NCBI RefSeq assembly: GCF_000282355.1
Contig: NZ_AKJL01000008.1
Span: 1-42,821, forward strand
Direction of reading: 5' to 3'
Length of the DNA: 42,821 nt
Source: Pseudomonas sp. GM49
GTDB taxonomy: Bacteria > Pseudomonadota > Gammaproteobacteria > Pseudomonadales > Pseudomonadaceae
Shown here piece by piece: positions 8,142 to 16,590 of this stretch (positions within the stretch are counted from its first letter, which is position 1; each line of letters begins with the position of its first letter). The position numbers and the translations under genes are program-made. Below the pieces are notes generated by a model. The model did no database searches. It was not told the DNA's origin and worked only from the letters and a program-made list of their open reading frames with translations.

Positions 8142-9695
8142 ATGTCAGTTTCCGTCCCGAACGCTGTCCTCTCGGTCGGTGGTATCGGCAAGACCTACGC
8201 CCAACCGGTGTTGACCGGCATCGACCTGACGCTCATGCGCGGTGAAGTGCTGGCGCTGACCGGCGAGAACGGGGCAGGCAAAAGCACGCTTTCCAAAATC
8301 ATTGGCGGACTGGTGACGCCAACCACCGGTCAGATGCAGTTTCAGGGGCGGGACTATCGCCCCGGAAGCCGGGCTCAGGCTGAAGCGCTGGGTATCCGCA
8401 TGGTCATGCAGGAACTTAATCTGTTGCCGACCTTGTCGGTGGCGGAAAACCTGTTTCTTCACAAGTTGCCCAACAACGGCGGCTGGATCAATCGCAAGCA
8501 GTTGCGCAAGGCCGCCATCGAGGCCATGGCTCAGGTCGGGCTCGACGCCATTGACCCGGATACCCTGGTCGGCGAACTGGGCATCGGTCATCAGCAAATG
8601 GTGGAGATCGCCCGCAACCTTATCGGCGATTGTCATGTGCTGATTCTCGATGAGCCGACCGCGATGCTCACTGCACGCGAAGTCGAAATGCTGTTCGAGC
8701 AGATCGTCCGTCTGCGGGCTCGCGGCGTAGCGATCATCTATATCTCTCATCGCCTCGAAGAGCTGGCGCGGGTCGCGCAGCGCATTGCCGTGCTGCGCGA
8801 CGGCAACCTGGTCTGTGTCGCGCCGATGGCCAACTACAACAGCGAGCAACTGGTCACCTTGATGGTCGGGCGCGAGCTCGGCGAACACATCGATATGGGG
8901 GCGCGCAAGATCGGCGCTCCGATGTTGACGGTCGAAGGCCTGACCCGTTCCGACAAGGTGCGCGACGTGTCGTTCGAAGTCCGTGCCGGCGAGATTTTCG
9001 GGATTTCCGGTTTGATCGGGGCGGGGCGCACCGAGTTGCTGCGTCTGATTTTCGGAGCTGATATCGCCGACAGCGGCACGATTGCCCTGGGGGCGCCGGC
9101 GCGGGTCGTCAGCATCCGTTCGCCGGTGGATGCGGTGGGTCATGGCATCGCGTTGATCACTGAGGATCGCAAGGGCGAAGGCCTTTTGTTGACACAGTCG
9201 ATCGGCGCCAATATCGCCTTGGGCAACATGTCCGGCATCTCCAGCGCTGGCCTTGTCGACAATGATGACGAGAACGCCCTGGCCCAGCGTCAGATCGACG
9301 CCATGCGAATCCGCAGTTCCGGCCCGGCACAGTTGGTGTCTGAGCTGTCCGGCGGCAATCAGCAGAAAGTCGTCATCGGTCGCTGGCTGGAGCGCGATTG
9401 CTCGGTACTGCTGTTCGACGAGCCGACCCGCGGCATCGACGTCGGCGCCAAGTTCGATATCTACAACCTGCTCGGTGAGTTGACCCGCAAAGGCAAGGCG
9501 CTGGTGGTGGTTTCCAGCGACTTGCGCGAGCTGATGCTGATCTGTGACCGGATCGGTGTGCTGTCGGCAGGAAGCCTGATCGATACATTCGATCGCGACA
9601 GCTGGACCCAGGATGAGTTGCTCGCCGCGGCTTTCGCCGGCTACCAAAAACGTGATGCGCAGCTCTTTGAAGCCGCGCCTAGGGATCTTCCATGA
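8142..9695 (+). CDS. rbsA: Ribose ABC transporter ATPase (two NBDs)
   Basis: A 517-residue cytoplasmic ATPase with two fused nucleotide-binding domains that power RbsC. NBD1 has a perfect Walker A GENGAGKST (41-49), Walker B ILDEPTAML and a degenerate signature (GIGHQQMVEIARNL). NBD2 has a degenerate Walker A (SGLIGAGRT, about 287-295) but a good signature LSGGNQQ (about 402) and Walker B LLFDEPTRGID (about 423-433). One intact and one degenerate site are normal for RbsA/MglA-type ATPases. GGAG precedes the start. The stop overlaps the rbsC start by 4 bases (ATGA), so translation is coupled. Confidence 0.95.
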   Translation: MSVSVPNAVLSVGGIGKTYAQPVLTGIDLTLMRGEVLALTGENGAGKSTLSKIIGGLVTPTTGQMQFQGRDYRPGSRAQAEALGIRMVMQELNLLPTLSVAENLFLHKLPNNGGWINRKQLRKAAIEAMAQVGLDAIDPDTLVGELGIGHQQMVEIARNLIGDCHVLILDEPTAMLTAREVEMLFEQIVRLRARGVAIIYISHRLEELARVAQRIAVLRDGNLVCVAPMANYNSEQLVTLMVGRELGEHIDMGARKIGAPMLTVEGLTRSDKVRDVSFEVRAGEIFGISGLIGAGRTELLRLIFGADIADSGTIALGAPARVVSIRSPVDAVGHGIALITEDRKGEGLLLTQSIGANIALGNMSGISSAGLVDNDDENALAQRQIDAMRIRSSGPAQLVSELSGGNQQKVVIGRWLERDCSVLLFDEPTRGIDVGAKFDIYNLLGELTRKGKALVVVSSDLRELMLICDRIGVLSAGSLIDTFDRDSWTQDELLAAAFAGYQKRDAQLFEAAPRDLP

Positions 9696-10669
9696 AAACC
9701 GCTTCTTTCGCCGGCACTCGCAGTGGCAACTTCTACGGCCTGGGTACCTATCTGGGCCTGGCAGGCGCCTTGTCGGCGATGATCGTGCTGTTCTCGATGC
9801 TGAGCAGTCATTTCCTGTCCTACGATACTTTCAGCACCCTGGCCAACCAGATTCCGGACCTGATGGTGCTGGCGGTCGGCATGACCTTTGTGTTGATCAT
9901 TGGTGGCATCGACCTGTCGGTAGGCTCGGTGCTGGCGCTGGCGGCCTCGACCGTGAGCGTGGCGATTCTTGGCTGGGGCTGGGGCGTGCTGCCGGCGGCG
10001 CTGCTGGGTATGGCCATCGCGGCGCTTGCAGGTACCATCACCGGCTCGATCACGGTGGCGTGGCGGATACCGTCGTTCATCGTGTCCCTGGGTGTGCTGG
10101 AAATGGCTCGCGGGGTGGCGTACCAGATGACCGGTTCGCGCACGGCCTATATCGGCGATGCGTTCGCCTGGTTATCCAACCCGATTGCCTTCGGCATTTC
10201 ACCGTCGTTCATCATTGCGTTGCTGATCATTTTCATCGCCCAGGCCGTGTTGACCCGCACGGTGTTCGGGCGCTACCTGATCGGTATCGGCACCAACGAA
10301 GAGGCTGTGCGGCTGGCGGGGATCAATCCGAAGCCTTACAAAATCCTGGTCTTCAGCCTGATGGGATTGCTCGCCGGTATTGCCGCGTTGTTCCAGATTT
10401 CTCGCCTGGAAGCTGCGGACCCGAATGCCGGTTCCGGTCTTGAGTTGCAGGTGATCGCAGCTGTCGTGATCGGCGGGACCAGCCTGATGGGCGGGCGCGG
10501 CTCGGTGATCAGCACGTTTTTTGGCGTCCTGATCATTTCCGTACTGGCCGCGGGACTGGCGCAGATCGGCGCAACCGAGCCAACCAAACGCATCATTACC
10601 GGCGCGGTGATCGTGGTGGCGGTGGTGCTGGACACCTATCGCAGTCAACGCGCAAGCCGGCGGACCTGA
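9692..10669 (+). CDS. rbsC: Ribose ABC transporter permease
   Basis: A 325-residue inner-membrane protein with about 8-10 transmembrane helices that forms the ribose channel. The family motif GGIDLSVGSVLALA lies at about 71-84, and the cytoplasmic EAA-like loop GTNEEAVRLAGIN, which contacts RbsA, lies around 200-212. The C-terminal half has GGTSLMGGRGSVI, another conserved segment. It overlaps rbsA by 4 bases and is followed after 3 bases by rbsR. Confidence 0.94.
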   Translation: MKTASFAGTRSGNFYGLGTYLGLAGALSAMIVLFSMLSSHFLSYDTFSTLANQIPDLMVLAVGMTFVLIIGGIDLSVGSVLALAASTVSVAILGWGWGVLPAALLGMAIAALAGTITGSITVAWRIPSFIVSLGVLEMARGVAYQMTGSRTAYIGDAFAWLSNPIAFGISPSFIIALLIIFIAQAVLTRTVFGRYLIGIGTNEEAVRLAGINPKPYKILVFSLMGLLAGIAALFQISRLEAADPNAGSGLELQVIAAVVIGGTSLMGGRGSVISTFFGVLIISVLAAGLAQIGATEPTKRIITGAVIVVAVVLDTYRSQRASRRT

Positions 10670-10672
10670 GTC

Positions 10673-11692
10673 ATGGCGACTATCAAAGATGTGGCAGCCC
10701 TTGCCGGCATTTCCTACACCACGGTTTCCCATGTGGTGAACAGGACCCGCCCGGTCAGTGAAGAAGTCCGGATCAAGGTCGAGGCTGCAATCCAGACCCT
10801 CGACTACGTCCCCAGCGCCGTGGCCCGTTCGCTCAAGGCCAAGACCACGGCGACCATCGGCCTGTTGGTGCCCAACAGCCTCAACCCGTATTTCGCCGAA
10901 CTGGCCCGGGGTATCGAGGATTACTGCGAGCGAAACGGTTACTGCGTCATCCTGTGCAACTCCGACGACAATCCGGACAAGCAGCGCAGCTACCTGCGTG
11001 TGCTGCTGGAAAAACGCATCGACGGCCTGATTGTCGCTTCGGCCGGCGGCGACAGTGGCCTGGTACAAGGCCTGAAAGGCGTCCGCACCCCCATGGTCAT
11101 CGTCGACCGTGGACTGGAAGGTGTCGATGCGGATCTGGTGCGCATCGACCATGAATACGGCGCGTATCTGGCGACCCGGCACCTGTTGGAGTTGGGGCAC
11201 CGGGATATCGCCACGATCAGCGGACCGGAAAACACCAGTGTGGCGCAGATGCGTTTGGCGGGATATCGCAGGGCCTTGAAAGAGGCGGGTGTCGAAGTCT
11301 CTCCCGAGCGCATGCTGGAAAGCGATTTCACCAGCACCGGCGGTTACAGCGCCGCCGCGATTTTGCTGAAAAGCAATCCGCCTAGCGCCATTTTTGCGGC
11401 CAACGACATGATCGGCATCGGCGTGCTACGGGCCGCCGCCGAGCGCAATATTCGCGTACCGAGCGAGTTGTCGGTGATCGGCTTCGACGATATCCAGATG
11501 AGTCGGTATGTCTATCCGTCGTTGACCACGGTCGGGCAATCGATCCTGCAACTCGGCGAAATGGCCGCCGAAGTGCTTTTACGACGGATCGCCACGCCAG
11601 ACCTGATGACCGATCAGCGAATCGTGACGCCGAGTATCGTCATACGTGAATCGACGGCGCCGCTGGCCGGCGTGTTTGCCCACTTCCGTTGA
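10673..11692 (+). CDS. rbsR: LacI-family transcriptional regulator of ribose operon
   Basis: A 339-residue DNA-binding repressor. The N-terminal helix-turn-helix is TIKDVAALAGISYTTVSHVV (2-21) with the hinge helix SAVARSLK; residues about 60-335 form the sugar-binding core related to RbsB (IGLLVPNSLNPYFAELARGI). It probably binds the palindromes at 7026 and 7087 and is released by ribose. Its place between rbsC and rbsK means it controls its own synthesis. It starts 3 bases after the rbsC stop. Confidence 0.93.
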   Translation: MATIKDVAALAGISYTTVSHVVNRTRPVSEEVRIKVEAAIQTLDYVPSAVARSLKAKTTATIGLLVPNSLNPYFAELARGIEDYCERNGYCVILCNSDDNPDKQRSYLRVLLEKRIDGLIVASAGGDSGLVQGLKGVRTPMVIVDRGLEGVDADLVRIDHEYGAYLATRHLLELGHRDIATISGPENTSVAQMRLAGYRRALKEAGVEVSPERMLESDFTSTGGYSAAAILLKSNPPSAIFAANDMIGIGVLRAAAERNIRVPSELSVIGFDDIQMSRYVYPSLTTVGQSILQLGEMAAEVLLRRIATPDLMTDQRIVTPSIVIRESTAPLAGVFAHFR

Positions 11693-11766
11693 AACAGAGA
11701 GCCGTTGAAAACAGAAAGCCGCTAAACCAACAGCGCCGCCGAAACAGAATCGATGAGTAGCAATGT

Positions 11767-12684
11767 ATGCCAGCAAAAGTAGTGGTGATAGGCAGTTTGA
11801 ATATGGACCTGGTGACCCGGGCGCCGCGCTTGCCCAAGGGCGGTGAAACGTTGATTGGCGAATCGTTTGCCACCGTCTCCGGTGGCAAGGGCGCCAATCA
11901 GGCCGTGGCTGCGGCGCGGCTGGGAGCACAGGTGTCGATGATCGGGTGCGTGGGCAATGACGCTTATGGTGAGGCACTGCGCGGGGCGCTGCTGGCCGAG
12001 CAGATCGATTGTCAGGCAGTCAGCACCGTTGACGGTTCCAGCGGCGTGGCGTTGATTGTGGTCGACGACAACAGTCAGAACACGATCGTGATCGTCCCTG
12101 GTGCCAATGGTGCATTGAGCGCTGAAGCCATTGACCGTTTTGATTCGGTGATACAAGCGGCGGACGTGCTCATCTGTCAGCTGGAAGTGCCCGATGCCTC
12201 TGTTGGTCATGCGCTCAAGCGCGGCCGTGAACTGGGCAAGACGGTCATCCTCAACCCGGCACCGGTCAGCCGTCCGCTGCCATCGGACTGGTATGCGTCT
12301 ATCGATTACCTGATTCCCAACGAGAGTGAAGCATCGGCCCTGAGCGGTCTGTCGGTGGACTCTCTGGAAACCGCACAAGCCGCGGCGACCCGTCTGGTTG
12401 CCATGGGCGCCGGCAAAGTGATCATCACGCTCGGCGCGCAAGGCTCGCTGTTTGCCGATGGCCAACGTTTCGAACATTTCCCCGCACCCGTCGTAAAGGC
12501 TGTCGATACCACGGCGGCCGGCGATACGTTTGTGGGCGGTTTCGCTGCGGCGCTGGCCGCGGGTCAAGATGAGGTGCAGGCGATCCGCTTCGGGCAGGTG
12601 GCTGCGGCGCTGTCGGTTACCCGTGCGGGTGCGCAACCTTCAATTCCTGTCTTGAGCGATGTACAGGCGTTTAACACACAATGA
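11767..12684 (+). CDS. rbsK: Ribokinase
   Basis: A 305-residue cytoplasmic PfkB-family kinase that makes ribose 5-phosphate from ribose and ATP, feeding the pentose phosphate pathway. Motif 1 [16 protein letters not shown] is at 39-54; motif 2 [12 protein letters not shown] at 247-258 holds the catalytic base Asp253. The length is standard. The Shine-Dalgarno is poor, and 74 bases separate it from rbsR, so it depends on operon read-through. The stop overlaps the rbsD start (ATGA). Confidence 0.95.
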   Translation: MPAKVVVIGSLNMDLVTRAPRLPKGGETLIGESFATVSGGKGANQAVAAARLGAQVSMIGCVGNDAYGEALRGALLAEQIDCQAVSTVDGSSGVALIVVDDNSQNTIVIVPGANGALSAEAIDRFDSVIQAADVLICQLEVPDASVGHALKRGRELGKTVILNPAPVSRPLPSDWYASIDYLIPNESEASALSGLSVDSLETAQAAATRLVAMGAGKVIITLGAQGSLFADGQRFEHFPAPVVKAVDTTAAGDTFVGGFAAALAAGQDEVQAIRFGQVAAALSVTRAGAQPSIPVLSDVQAFNTQ

Positions 12685-13085
12685 AAAAGACACCACTGCT
12701 CAATATTGCACTGTCGCGGCTGATTGCCTCATTGGGGCATGGCGACATGGTTGTCATCGGGGACGCCGGTTTGCCGGTTCCGCCGGGTGTTGAATTGATC
12801 GACCTGGCCCTGACCCATGGCATTCCGGATTTTGTCAGCACCTTGAAGGTGGTGCTCAGTGAGATGCAGGTCGAAAGCCATGTGCTGGCTCAGGAAATCT
12901 TCGATAAAAAGCCGTCGGCCCTGGTCGCGCTGGATGAGCTGGACGGCGCAGACGCGTTGGGTCGGCGTGAGGTTCTCAGCCATGAACAATTCAAGGCCCT
13001 GAGCCGACAAGCGAGAGCGATTGTTCGTACAGGCGAGTGCCAGCCGTACTGCAACATTGTGCTGGTCGCCGGTGTAACGTTTTGA
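12681..13085 (+). CDS. rbsD: D-ribose pyranase
   Basis: A 134-residue cytoplasmic enzyme that interconverts the pyran and furan forms of ribose so that RbsK can use the imported sugar. Family features are the catalytic His20 in SLGHGD, DAGLPVP at about 29-35, and the C-terminal [15 protein letters not shown] segment. It is coupled to rbsK by a 4-base overlap. The length is typical. Confidence 0.94.
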   Translation: MKKTPLLNIALSRLIASLGHGDMVVIGDAGLPVPPGVELIDLALTHGIPDFVSTLKVVLSEMQVESHVLAQEIFDKKPSALVALDELDGADALGRREVLSHEQFKALSRQARAIVRTGECQPYCNIVLVAGVTF

Positions 13086-13179
13086 CTGGCTGTCCACGTT
13101 TTGATCTCCCCGGTGCAAGGAGTGCGCTACATATCGCTATGCTCAGAAACTGCACCCACTGCTCCGGAGTCTGCTGCTT

Positions 13180-14157
13180 TTGTCCCTGATTACCGCAACG
13201 AACGCCCAGGCGGCGGATAAAATCGACTTGATCATCGACACCGATCCAGGGGCTGACGATGTCGTTGCCTTGTTGTTCGCACTGGCATCGCCCGACGAAC
13301 TGAATGTCCGGGCATTGACCACCGTTGCGGGCAACGTTCGCCTGGACAAGACATCGCGCAATGCACGATTGGCCCGGGAATGGGCGGGGCGCGAAGAGGT
13401 TCCGGTCTATGCGGGGGCGCCGAGGCCTCTGATGCGTACACCCATCTACGCTGAGGACATTCATGGCAAGGAAGGGTTGTCGGGCATTGCCGTGCATGAG
13501 CCCAGGCAAGGCCTGGCCAAGGGCAGCGCCATCACTTATCTGATCGAAACCCTGAAATCTGCTAAACCCCACAGCATCACCATCGCCATGCTTGGCCCGC
13601 AGACCAACCTGGCCCTGGCGCTGATCCAGGAGCCGGAGATCGTTCAGGGCATCAGGGAAGTGGTGGTCATGGGCGGTGCGCACTTCAATGGCGGCAACAT
13701 CACGCCGGTGGCCGAGTTCAACCTGTTCGCCGACCCGCAGGCGGCCGAAGTGGTACTCAACAGTGGCGTGAAGCTTACCTACCTGCCGCTGGATGTGACC
13801 CACAAGATCCTTACCAGCGAAGCGCGCCTGAAACAGATTGCCGCGATGAACAACAACGCCAGCCGATTGGTGGGCGATATTCTCAATGAATACATCAAAG
13901 GCGACATGGAACACTACGGCATTCCGGGCGGCCCGGTGCATGACGCCACGGTTGTCGCTTACCTGCTCAAGCCGCAATTGTTCAGCGGTCGTTCGGTCAA
14001 TGTGGTTGTCGACAGCCGTGAAGGCCCGACCTTTGGGCAGACCATTGTCGACTGGTATGACGCCTTGAAAGCGCCAAAGAATGCCTTCTGGGTCGAAAGC
14101 GGCGATGCCCAGGGCTTCTTCGATCTGCTGACCGAGCGCCTGGCTCGCTTGAAGTAA
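13180..14157 (+). CDS. Periplasmic nucleoside hydrolase with damaged start region
   Basis: This enzyme hydrolyses the N-glycosidic bond of (ribo)nucleosides, giving base and ribose. The calcium-binding motif DTDPGADD (20-27 in this numbering) and the C-terminal PVHDATVVAYLL define the inosine-uridine hydrolase family. The nearest standard start is TTG 13180, but the same frame carries an obvious signal peptide further upstream (YAQKLHPLLRSLLLL, from 13138), with an in-frame stop at 13102 and no ATG, GTG or TTG in between. The Shine-Dalgarno AAGGAG at 13117-13122 is well placed for a start near 13129-13131. A small deletion or substitution (or sequence error) has probably removed the start, so expression may be poor. 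As the last rbs operon gene it would release ribose from external nucleosides for the transporter. Confidence 0.8.
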   Translation: MSLITATNAQAADKIDLIIDTDPGADDVVALLFALASPDELNVRALTTVAGNVRLDKTSRNARLAREWAGREEVPVYAGAPRPLMRTPIYAEDIHGKEGLSGIAVHEPRQGLAKGSAITYLIETLKSAKPHSITIAMLGPQTNLALALIQEPEIVQGIREVVVMGGAHFNGGNITPVAEFNLFADPQAAEVVLNSGVKLTYLPLDVTHKILTSEARLKQIAAMNNNASRLVGDILNEYIKGDMEHYGIPGGPVHDATVVAYLLKPQLFSGRSVNVVVDSREGPTFGQTIVDWYDALKAPKNAFWVESGDAQGFFDLLTERLARLK

Positions 14158-14190
14158 GCATCATCTCCCATAGATGTTTGCCAGCCGGTT

Positions 14191-14403
14191 TCACTCCCGC
14201 CCGCTGACCGCTTCGGCCTTTTGGTCCGACAGATGTTTCTCGAAAATCTGCTCGATGAACGATTGGGCGGCTTCGGTTCCAAGGTCCCTGACCAGAAGGT
14301 CGATACCGATAATGGCGAGCTCTTCCGTGCTGCCTGGACTGTAGGAGCTGTGGCCGTCTTGCCACTTGGCCTTGATGTCAGCGTCGATGCTTACGGTGGT
14401 CAT
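14191..14403 (-). CDS. Small hypothetical protein
   Basis: A 70-residue soluble acidic protein (MTTVSIDADIKAKWQDGHSS, then a helical ELAIIGIDLLVRDLGTEAAQ segment). I chose ATG 14403 because coding-type composition begins there; the much longer in-frame extension upstream (to 14937) is the antisense of the 14536 gene. The Shine-Dalgarno is weak (GACGAG). It is convergent with the nucleoside hydrolase and divergent from the 14536 gene. Function unknown. Confidence 0.6.
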   Translation of the reverse strand: MTTVSIDADIKAKWQDGHSSYSPGSTEELAIIGIDLLVRDLGTEAAQSFIEQIFEKHLSDQKAEAVSGRE

Positions 14404-14535
14404 GATGGCACTCGTCAAATCGGGGAAGTCTGAGTGCCGAGTTAACCATTTTGCGGGGCTTTTGACACGTCGACTTAGGCGTGAAAGGAGTGCTGTGCGA
14501 CACTTGGTCTCTGACGAATATTCAAGGAGTGCGCA

Positions 14536-14841
14536 GTGCAGATCGATTTGAACTCCCCGGATGGCCTGACCCTTGAGGCGGTGCGTCAGTTGCTGGCCAG
14601 CGCCAGTGACGATGAGCACACCCAGTTGCGGGTCACTAAAGGAGGCATTGCCTATATCTCCTCCGGTGTCGTGGGCGGTACCGATATCGACGGCTTGCTG
14701 TTTCGACTTGAAACCTGGGCCAAGGGCTCCGGTTATGTCGGGCGGGTCGCGGCCAGCGATGAGGTCTGGGTCATGCAAATCTTCAATGCCTTGAGAGAGA
14801 ACTGGCCCAATCCGCCTTACGACTATATCGACGTCTATTGA
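14536..14841 (+). CDS. Hypothetical protein of about 100 residues
   Basis: A 101-residue soluble protein of unknown function. It starts at GTG 14536, with a perfect AAGGAG ending 6 bases before it. The chain (QIDLNSPDGLTLEAVRQLLA, then GTDIDGLLFRLETWAKGSGY and VWVMQIFNALRENWP) looks like a compact alpha/beta fold; no signal peptide, Cys cluster or known motif is seen. It is transcribed alone. Confidence 0.75.
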   Translation: MQIDLNSPDGLTLEAVRQLLASASDDEHTQLRVTKGGIAYISSGVVGGTDIDGLLFRLETWAKGSGYVGRVAASDEVWVMQIFNALRENWPNPPYDYIDVY

Positions 14842-15011
14842 GCGTCGTTCATATTCAGTCACGATTGAGTGGTTAAGGGGAGGGCGATGCTCAGGCAAAA
14901 TCGCGGCTCGTCCGGATTGCGGGCAGGGTGCTAGCACTGCCTGCCTGTGAAACCAAACGCCAGTCTGGTTGTCGCACGATCTCAGCTCAATCTTTGAAAT
15001 AAGGAGGCTTC

Positions 15012-15332
15012 ATGCCTTGGAAGCTCGCGTCATTGGGTACTTTGCTGGCCGTTGCCACGCTGGCCGGTTGCAGCACTACCTCTACGGAGTCGGCAACAGT
15101 TGATGTTGCGACGACTGACACGGGTCACAGCCGCTGTGAAGCGAAGGCTGCCGAGTTCACCATCGGCAAACAGGCATCGCCGCAACTGCTTGAGCAGGCG
15201 CGTACCCGCGCTGGAGCGCAAAGCGCGCGGTTCCTGCTGCCAACCGATATGGTGACGCTGGAGTACCGTTCCGATCGCCTGAACCTGAACACCGATGCCA
15301 GCAGGGTGGTCACCCGGGTCAACTGCGGCTGA
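15012..15332 (+). CDS. I78-family peptidase inhibitor lipoprotein
   Basis: A 106-residue lipoprotein. The signal peptide and lipobox (LATLAGC, Cys20) anchor it in the envelope. The mature part has the I78 inhibitor pattern: Cys near 42, FTIGKQASPQLLEQARTRAGA (49-69), a LPTDMVTLEYRSDRLN segment (76-91) and the C-terminal TRVNCG with the second Cys. I78 proteins inhibit serine peptidases and may protect the envelope. AAGGAGG precedes ATG 15012. The gene ends before a bidirectional terminator shared with the cold-shock gene. Confidence 0.85.
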   Translation: MPWKLASLGTLLAVATLAGCSTTSTESATVDVATTDTGHSRCEAKAAEFTIGKQASPQLLEQARTRAGAQSARFLLPTDMVTLEYRSDRLNLNTDASRVVTRVNCG

Positions 15333-15354
15333 TCCTCAGGTTTTTGTTTCACCC

Positions 15355-15388
15355 ATAAAAAACCCCGTCACATGGACGGGGTTTTTCT
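15355..15388. terminator. Bidirectional intrinsic terminator
   Basis: Stem AACCCCGTC (15361-15369) / GACGGGGTT (15375-15383), loop ACATG, flanked by an A run on the left and a T run on the right. It lies between the convergent I78 lipoprotein and cold-shock genes. Confidence 0.9.
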
Positions 15389-15402
15389 AGTGCGCCTGGA
15401 AA

Positions 15403-15615
15403 TTACTCTGGGCGAACTTGAGCAGCTTGCATACCCTTTTGGCCTTTCTCAGCCACGAAGGAAACAGTCTGGCCTTCTTTCAGGCTTTTGAAACCGTCGC
15501 TTTCGATAGCTTTGAAGTGTACGAACAGGTCGTCACCGCCACCTTGAGGAGTGATGAAGCCGAAGCCTTTTTCATCGTTGAACCATTTAACGGTGCCGGT
15601 TTGGCGATTAGACAT
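15403..15615 (-). CDS. Cold-shock family RNA chaperone
   Basis: A 70-residue single-domain OB-fold protein that binds single-stranded nucleic acid. RNP1 KGFGFI (16-21) and RNP2 LFVHF (30-34) are intact, with the aromatic surface residues of the family. Start ATG 15615 follows GGAG with 8 bases spacing; a longer upstream frame is rejected on length. Pseudomonads have several Csp paralogues (CapB, CspD and others), so I give no symbol. A gene-free upstream stretch of almost 300 bases could hold a long leader, typical for cold-shock mRNAs. Confidence 0.93.
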   Translation of the reverse strand: MSNRQTGTVKWFNDEKGFGFITPQGGGDDLFVHFKAIESDGFKSLKEGQTVSFVAEKGQKGMQAAQVRPE

Positions 15616-15907
15616 GGTGTATCTCCAAGAAACATATATTTTCAGTAGTACTGTGCTGCTCAGGCCAACTGGGCACACCCGAGTATCATAGTCGAAATGT
15701 TCGGTTTGGGAGCCCCCCAGACGCGTTGTTTGCTTTCATATTGCACGTCTTTCACTGCCATGAATGGCTGTGAGCCCCGGTTTCAGGGGGTTTGCGCTGC
15801 AAAATAGGGGGTTAAAAAAACCCGTAAAAGCTGCGTAAATTATGTGAATCAGCCGATATTTGGCTGTTTTAGGCCCCCGGATCACTCAAAGATAGTCCTG
15901 CGCGGCT

Positions 15908-16207
15908 CTATTTCTGGACTCTGCACACCGAGATTTCTTTCAGGGCGCGCTGGCTCAATTCAGGGCCAACTGGATTGTTTTTGTCCATCAACTGCGCGAT
16001 TTCTTGAGTGGTGAATTTCTTTTCCAGAACGTCGGCGCCACATGCACAGTGTTTTTTCGCTTCGGCCGGGTTAATACTTTGGCTGGCAGCTTTTGTGCAG
16101 TCGCCCATGTACTGCGCTTTCACGCCCGCTGGCCAGGCAGCGTGGGCGCTCAGGGGCAGCAGCAAGGCTAGCGGAGCAGCGATGGCAAAAAGACGGATAA
16201 GGCGCAT
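15908..16207 (-). CDS. Small secreted cysteine-containing protein
   Basis: A 99-residue protein with a clean signal peptide (RLIRLFAIAAPLALLLPLSAHA, cut near residue 23). The mature part has four Cys (GDC, HCAC, SVC), suggesting periplasmic disulfides, and a helical C-terminus. Start ATG 16207 has AAGGAG 8 bases before it; an in-frame extension to 16417 lacks a ribosome site. I recognise no family beyond a common Pseudomonas hypothetical protein. It is divergent from thrS. Confidence 0.75.
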   Translation of the reverse strand: MRLIRLFAIAAPLALLLPLSAHAAWPAGVKAQYMGDCTKAASQSINPAEAKKHCACGADVLEKKFTTQEIAQLMDKNNPVGPELSQRALKEISVCRVQK

Positions 16208-16550
16208 GACAGGAACTCCTTGGGGTCGATATCTGGGGCGATTCTCAGTCAATTTGAGGCGGCTCGTATATCTCAAGTTCACTTTGCGCCATAAAAGTGA
16301 GGAGATTTTCACCGTCTGATTGCGTGCAGGCCGATAACCGTTCATCTGTGCTAGCATGCCCCGCTCGGGCGTTTGCAGGCTCCGATGGACCTTCAGTCCC
16401 GGTAGCGGCAGAGGCACGATTAACCCTGATTTGAATCCCAGTCACTCTGGTTCGGTTTCCCGGTTGGCCGCAAGGCTCCTGCCGCTGTAAGGCAGGCGTT
16501 CGTCATTGAATGGCCTGGACCGGATCTTGTACTGGCTCATCCCAACCCAC
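16208..16550. other. Intergenic region upstream of thrS
   Basis: The stretch between the divergent secreted-protein gene and thrS holds both promoters and the thrS leader. A hairpin CCTGCC-N7-GGCAGG (16478-16496) lies about 55 bases before the tRNA-like hairpin at 16551 and may be a second structural arm of the thrS leader. No gene is seen. Confidence 0.5.
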
Positions 16551-16571
16551 GTGACCTTTGGTAGGGGTCAC
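16551..16571 (+). promoter_or_regulatory. tRNA-Thr anticodon-arm mimic in the thrS leader (candidate translational operator)
   Basis: GTGACCT pairs with GGGTCAC (six Watson-Crick pairs plus one T-G) to close a 7-base loop TTGGTAG. Read as an anticodon loop it gives U33, anticodon GGU at 34-36 and A37, the tRNA-Thr(GGU) loop in all but the last base. It lies 4 bases before the Shine-Dalgarno AGGAGAGGAGG (16576-16586) of thrS, the position of the E. coli thrS operator, where ThrRS binds a tRNA-Thr-like hairpin and blocks ribosome entry. Autoregulation here is inferred by analogy. Confidence 0.7.
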
Positions 16572-16590
16572 CACTAGGAGAGGAGGCGCC

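Noticed and set aside
8145..9647. A 500-codon open frame on the minus strand
   Set aside because: Antisense of rbsA; no ribosome site and no recognisable domain.
14191..14937. A 248-codon minus-strand frame
   Set aside because: Only the last 70 codons look like a gene; the rest is antisense to the GTG-started gene at 14536, which has a perfect AAGGAG.
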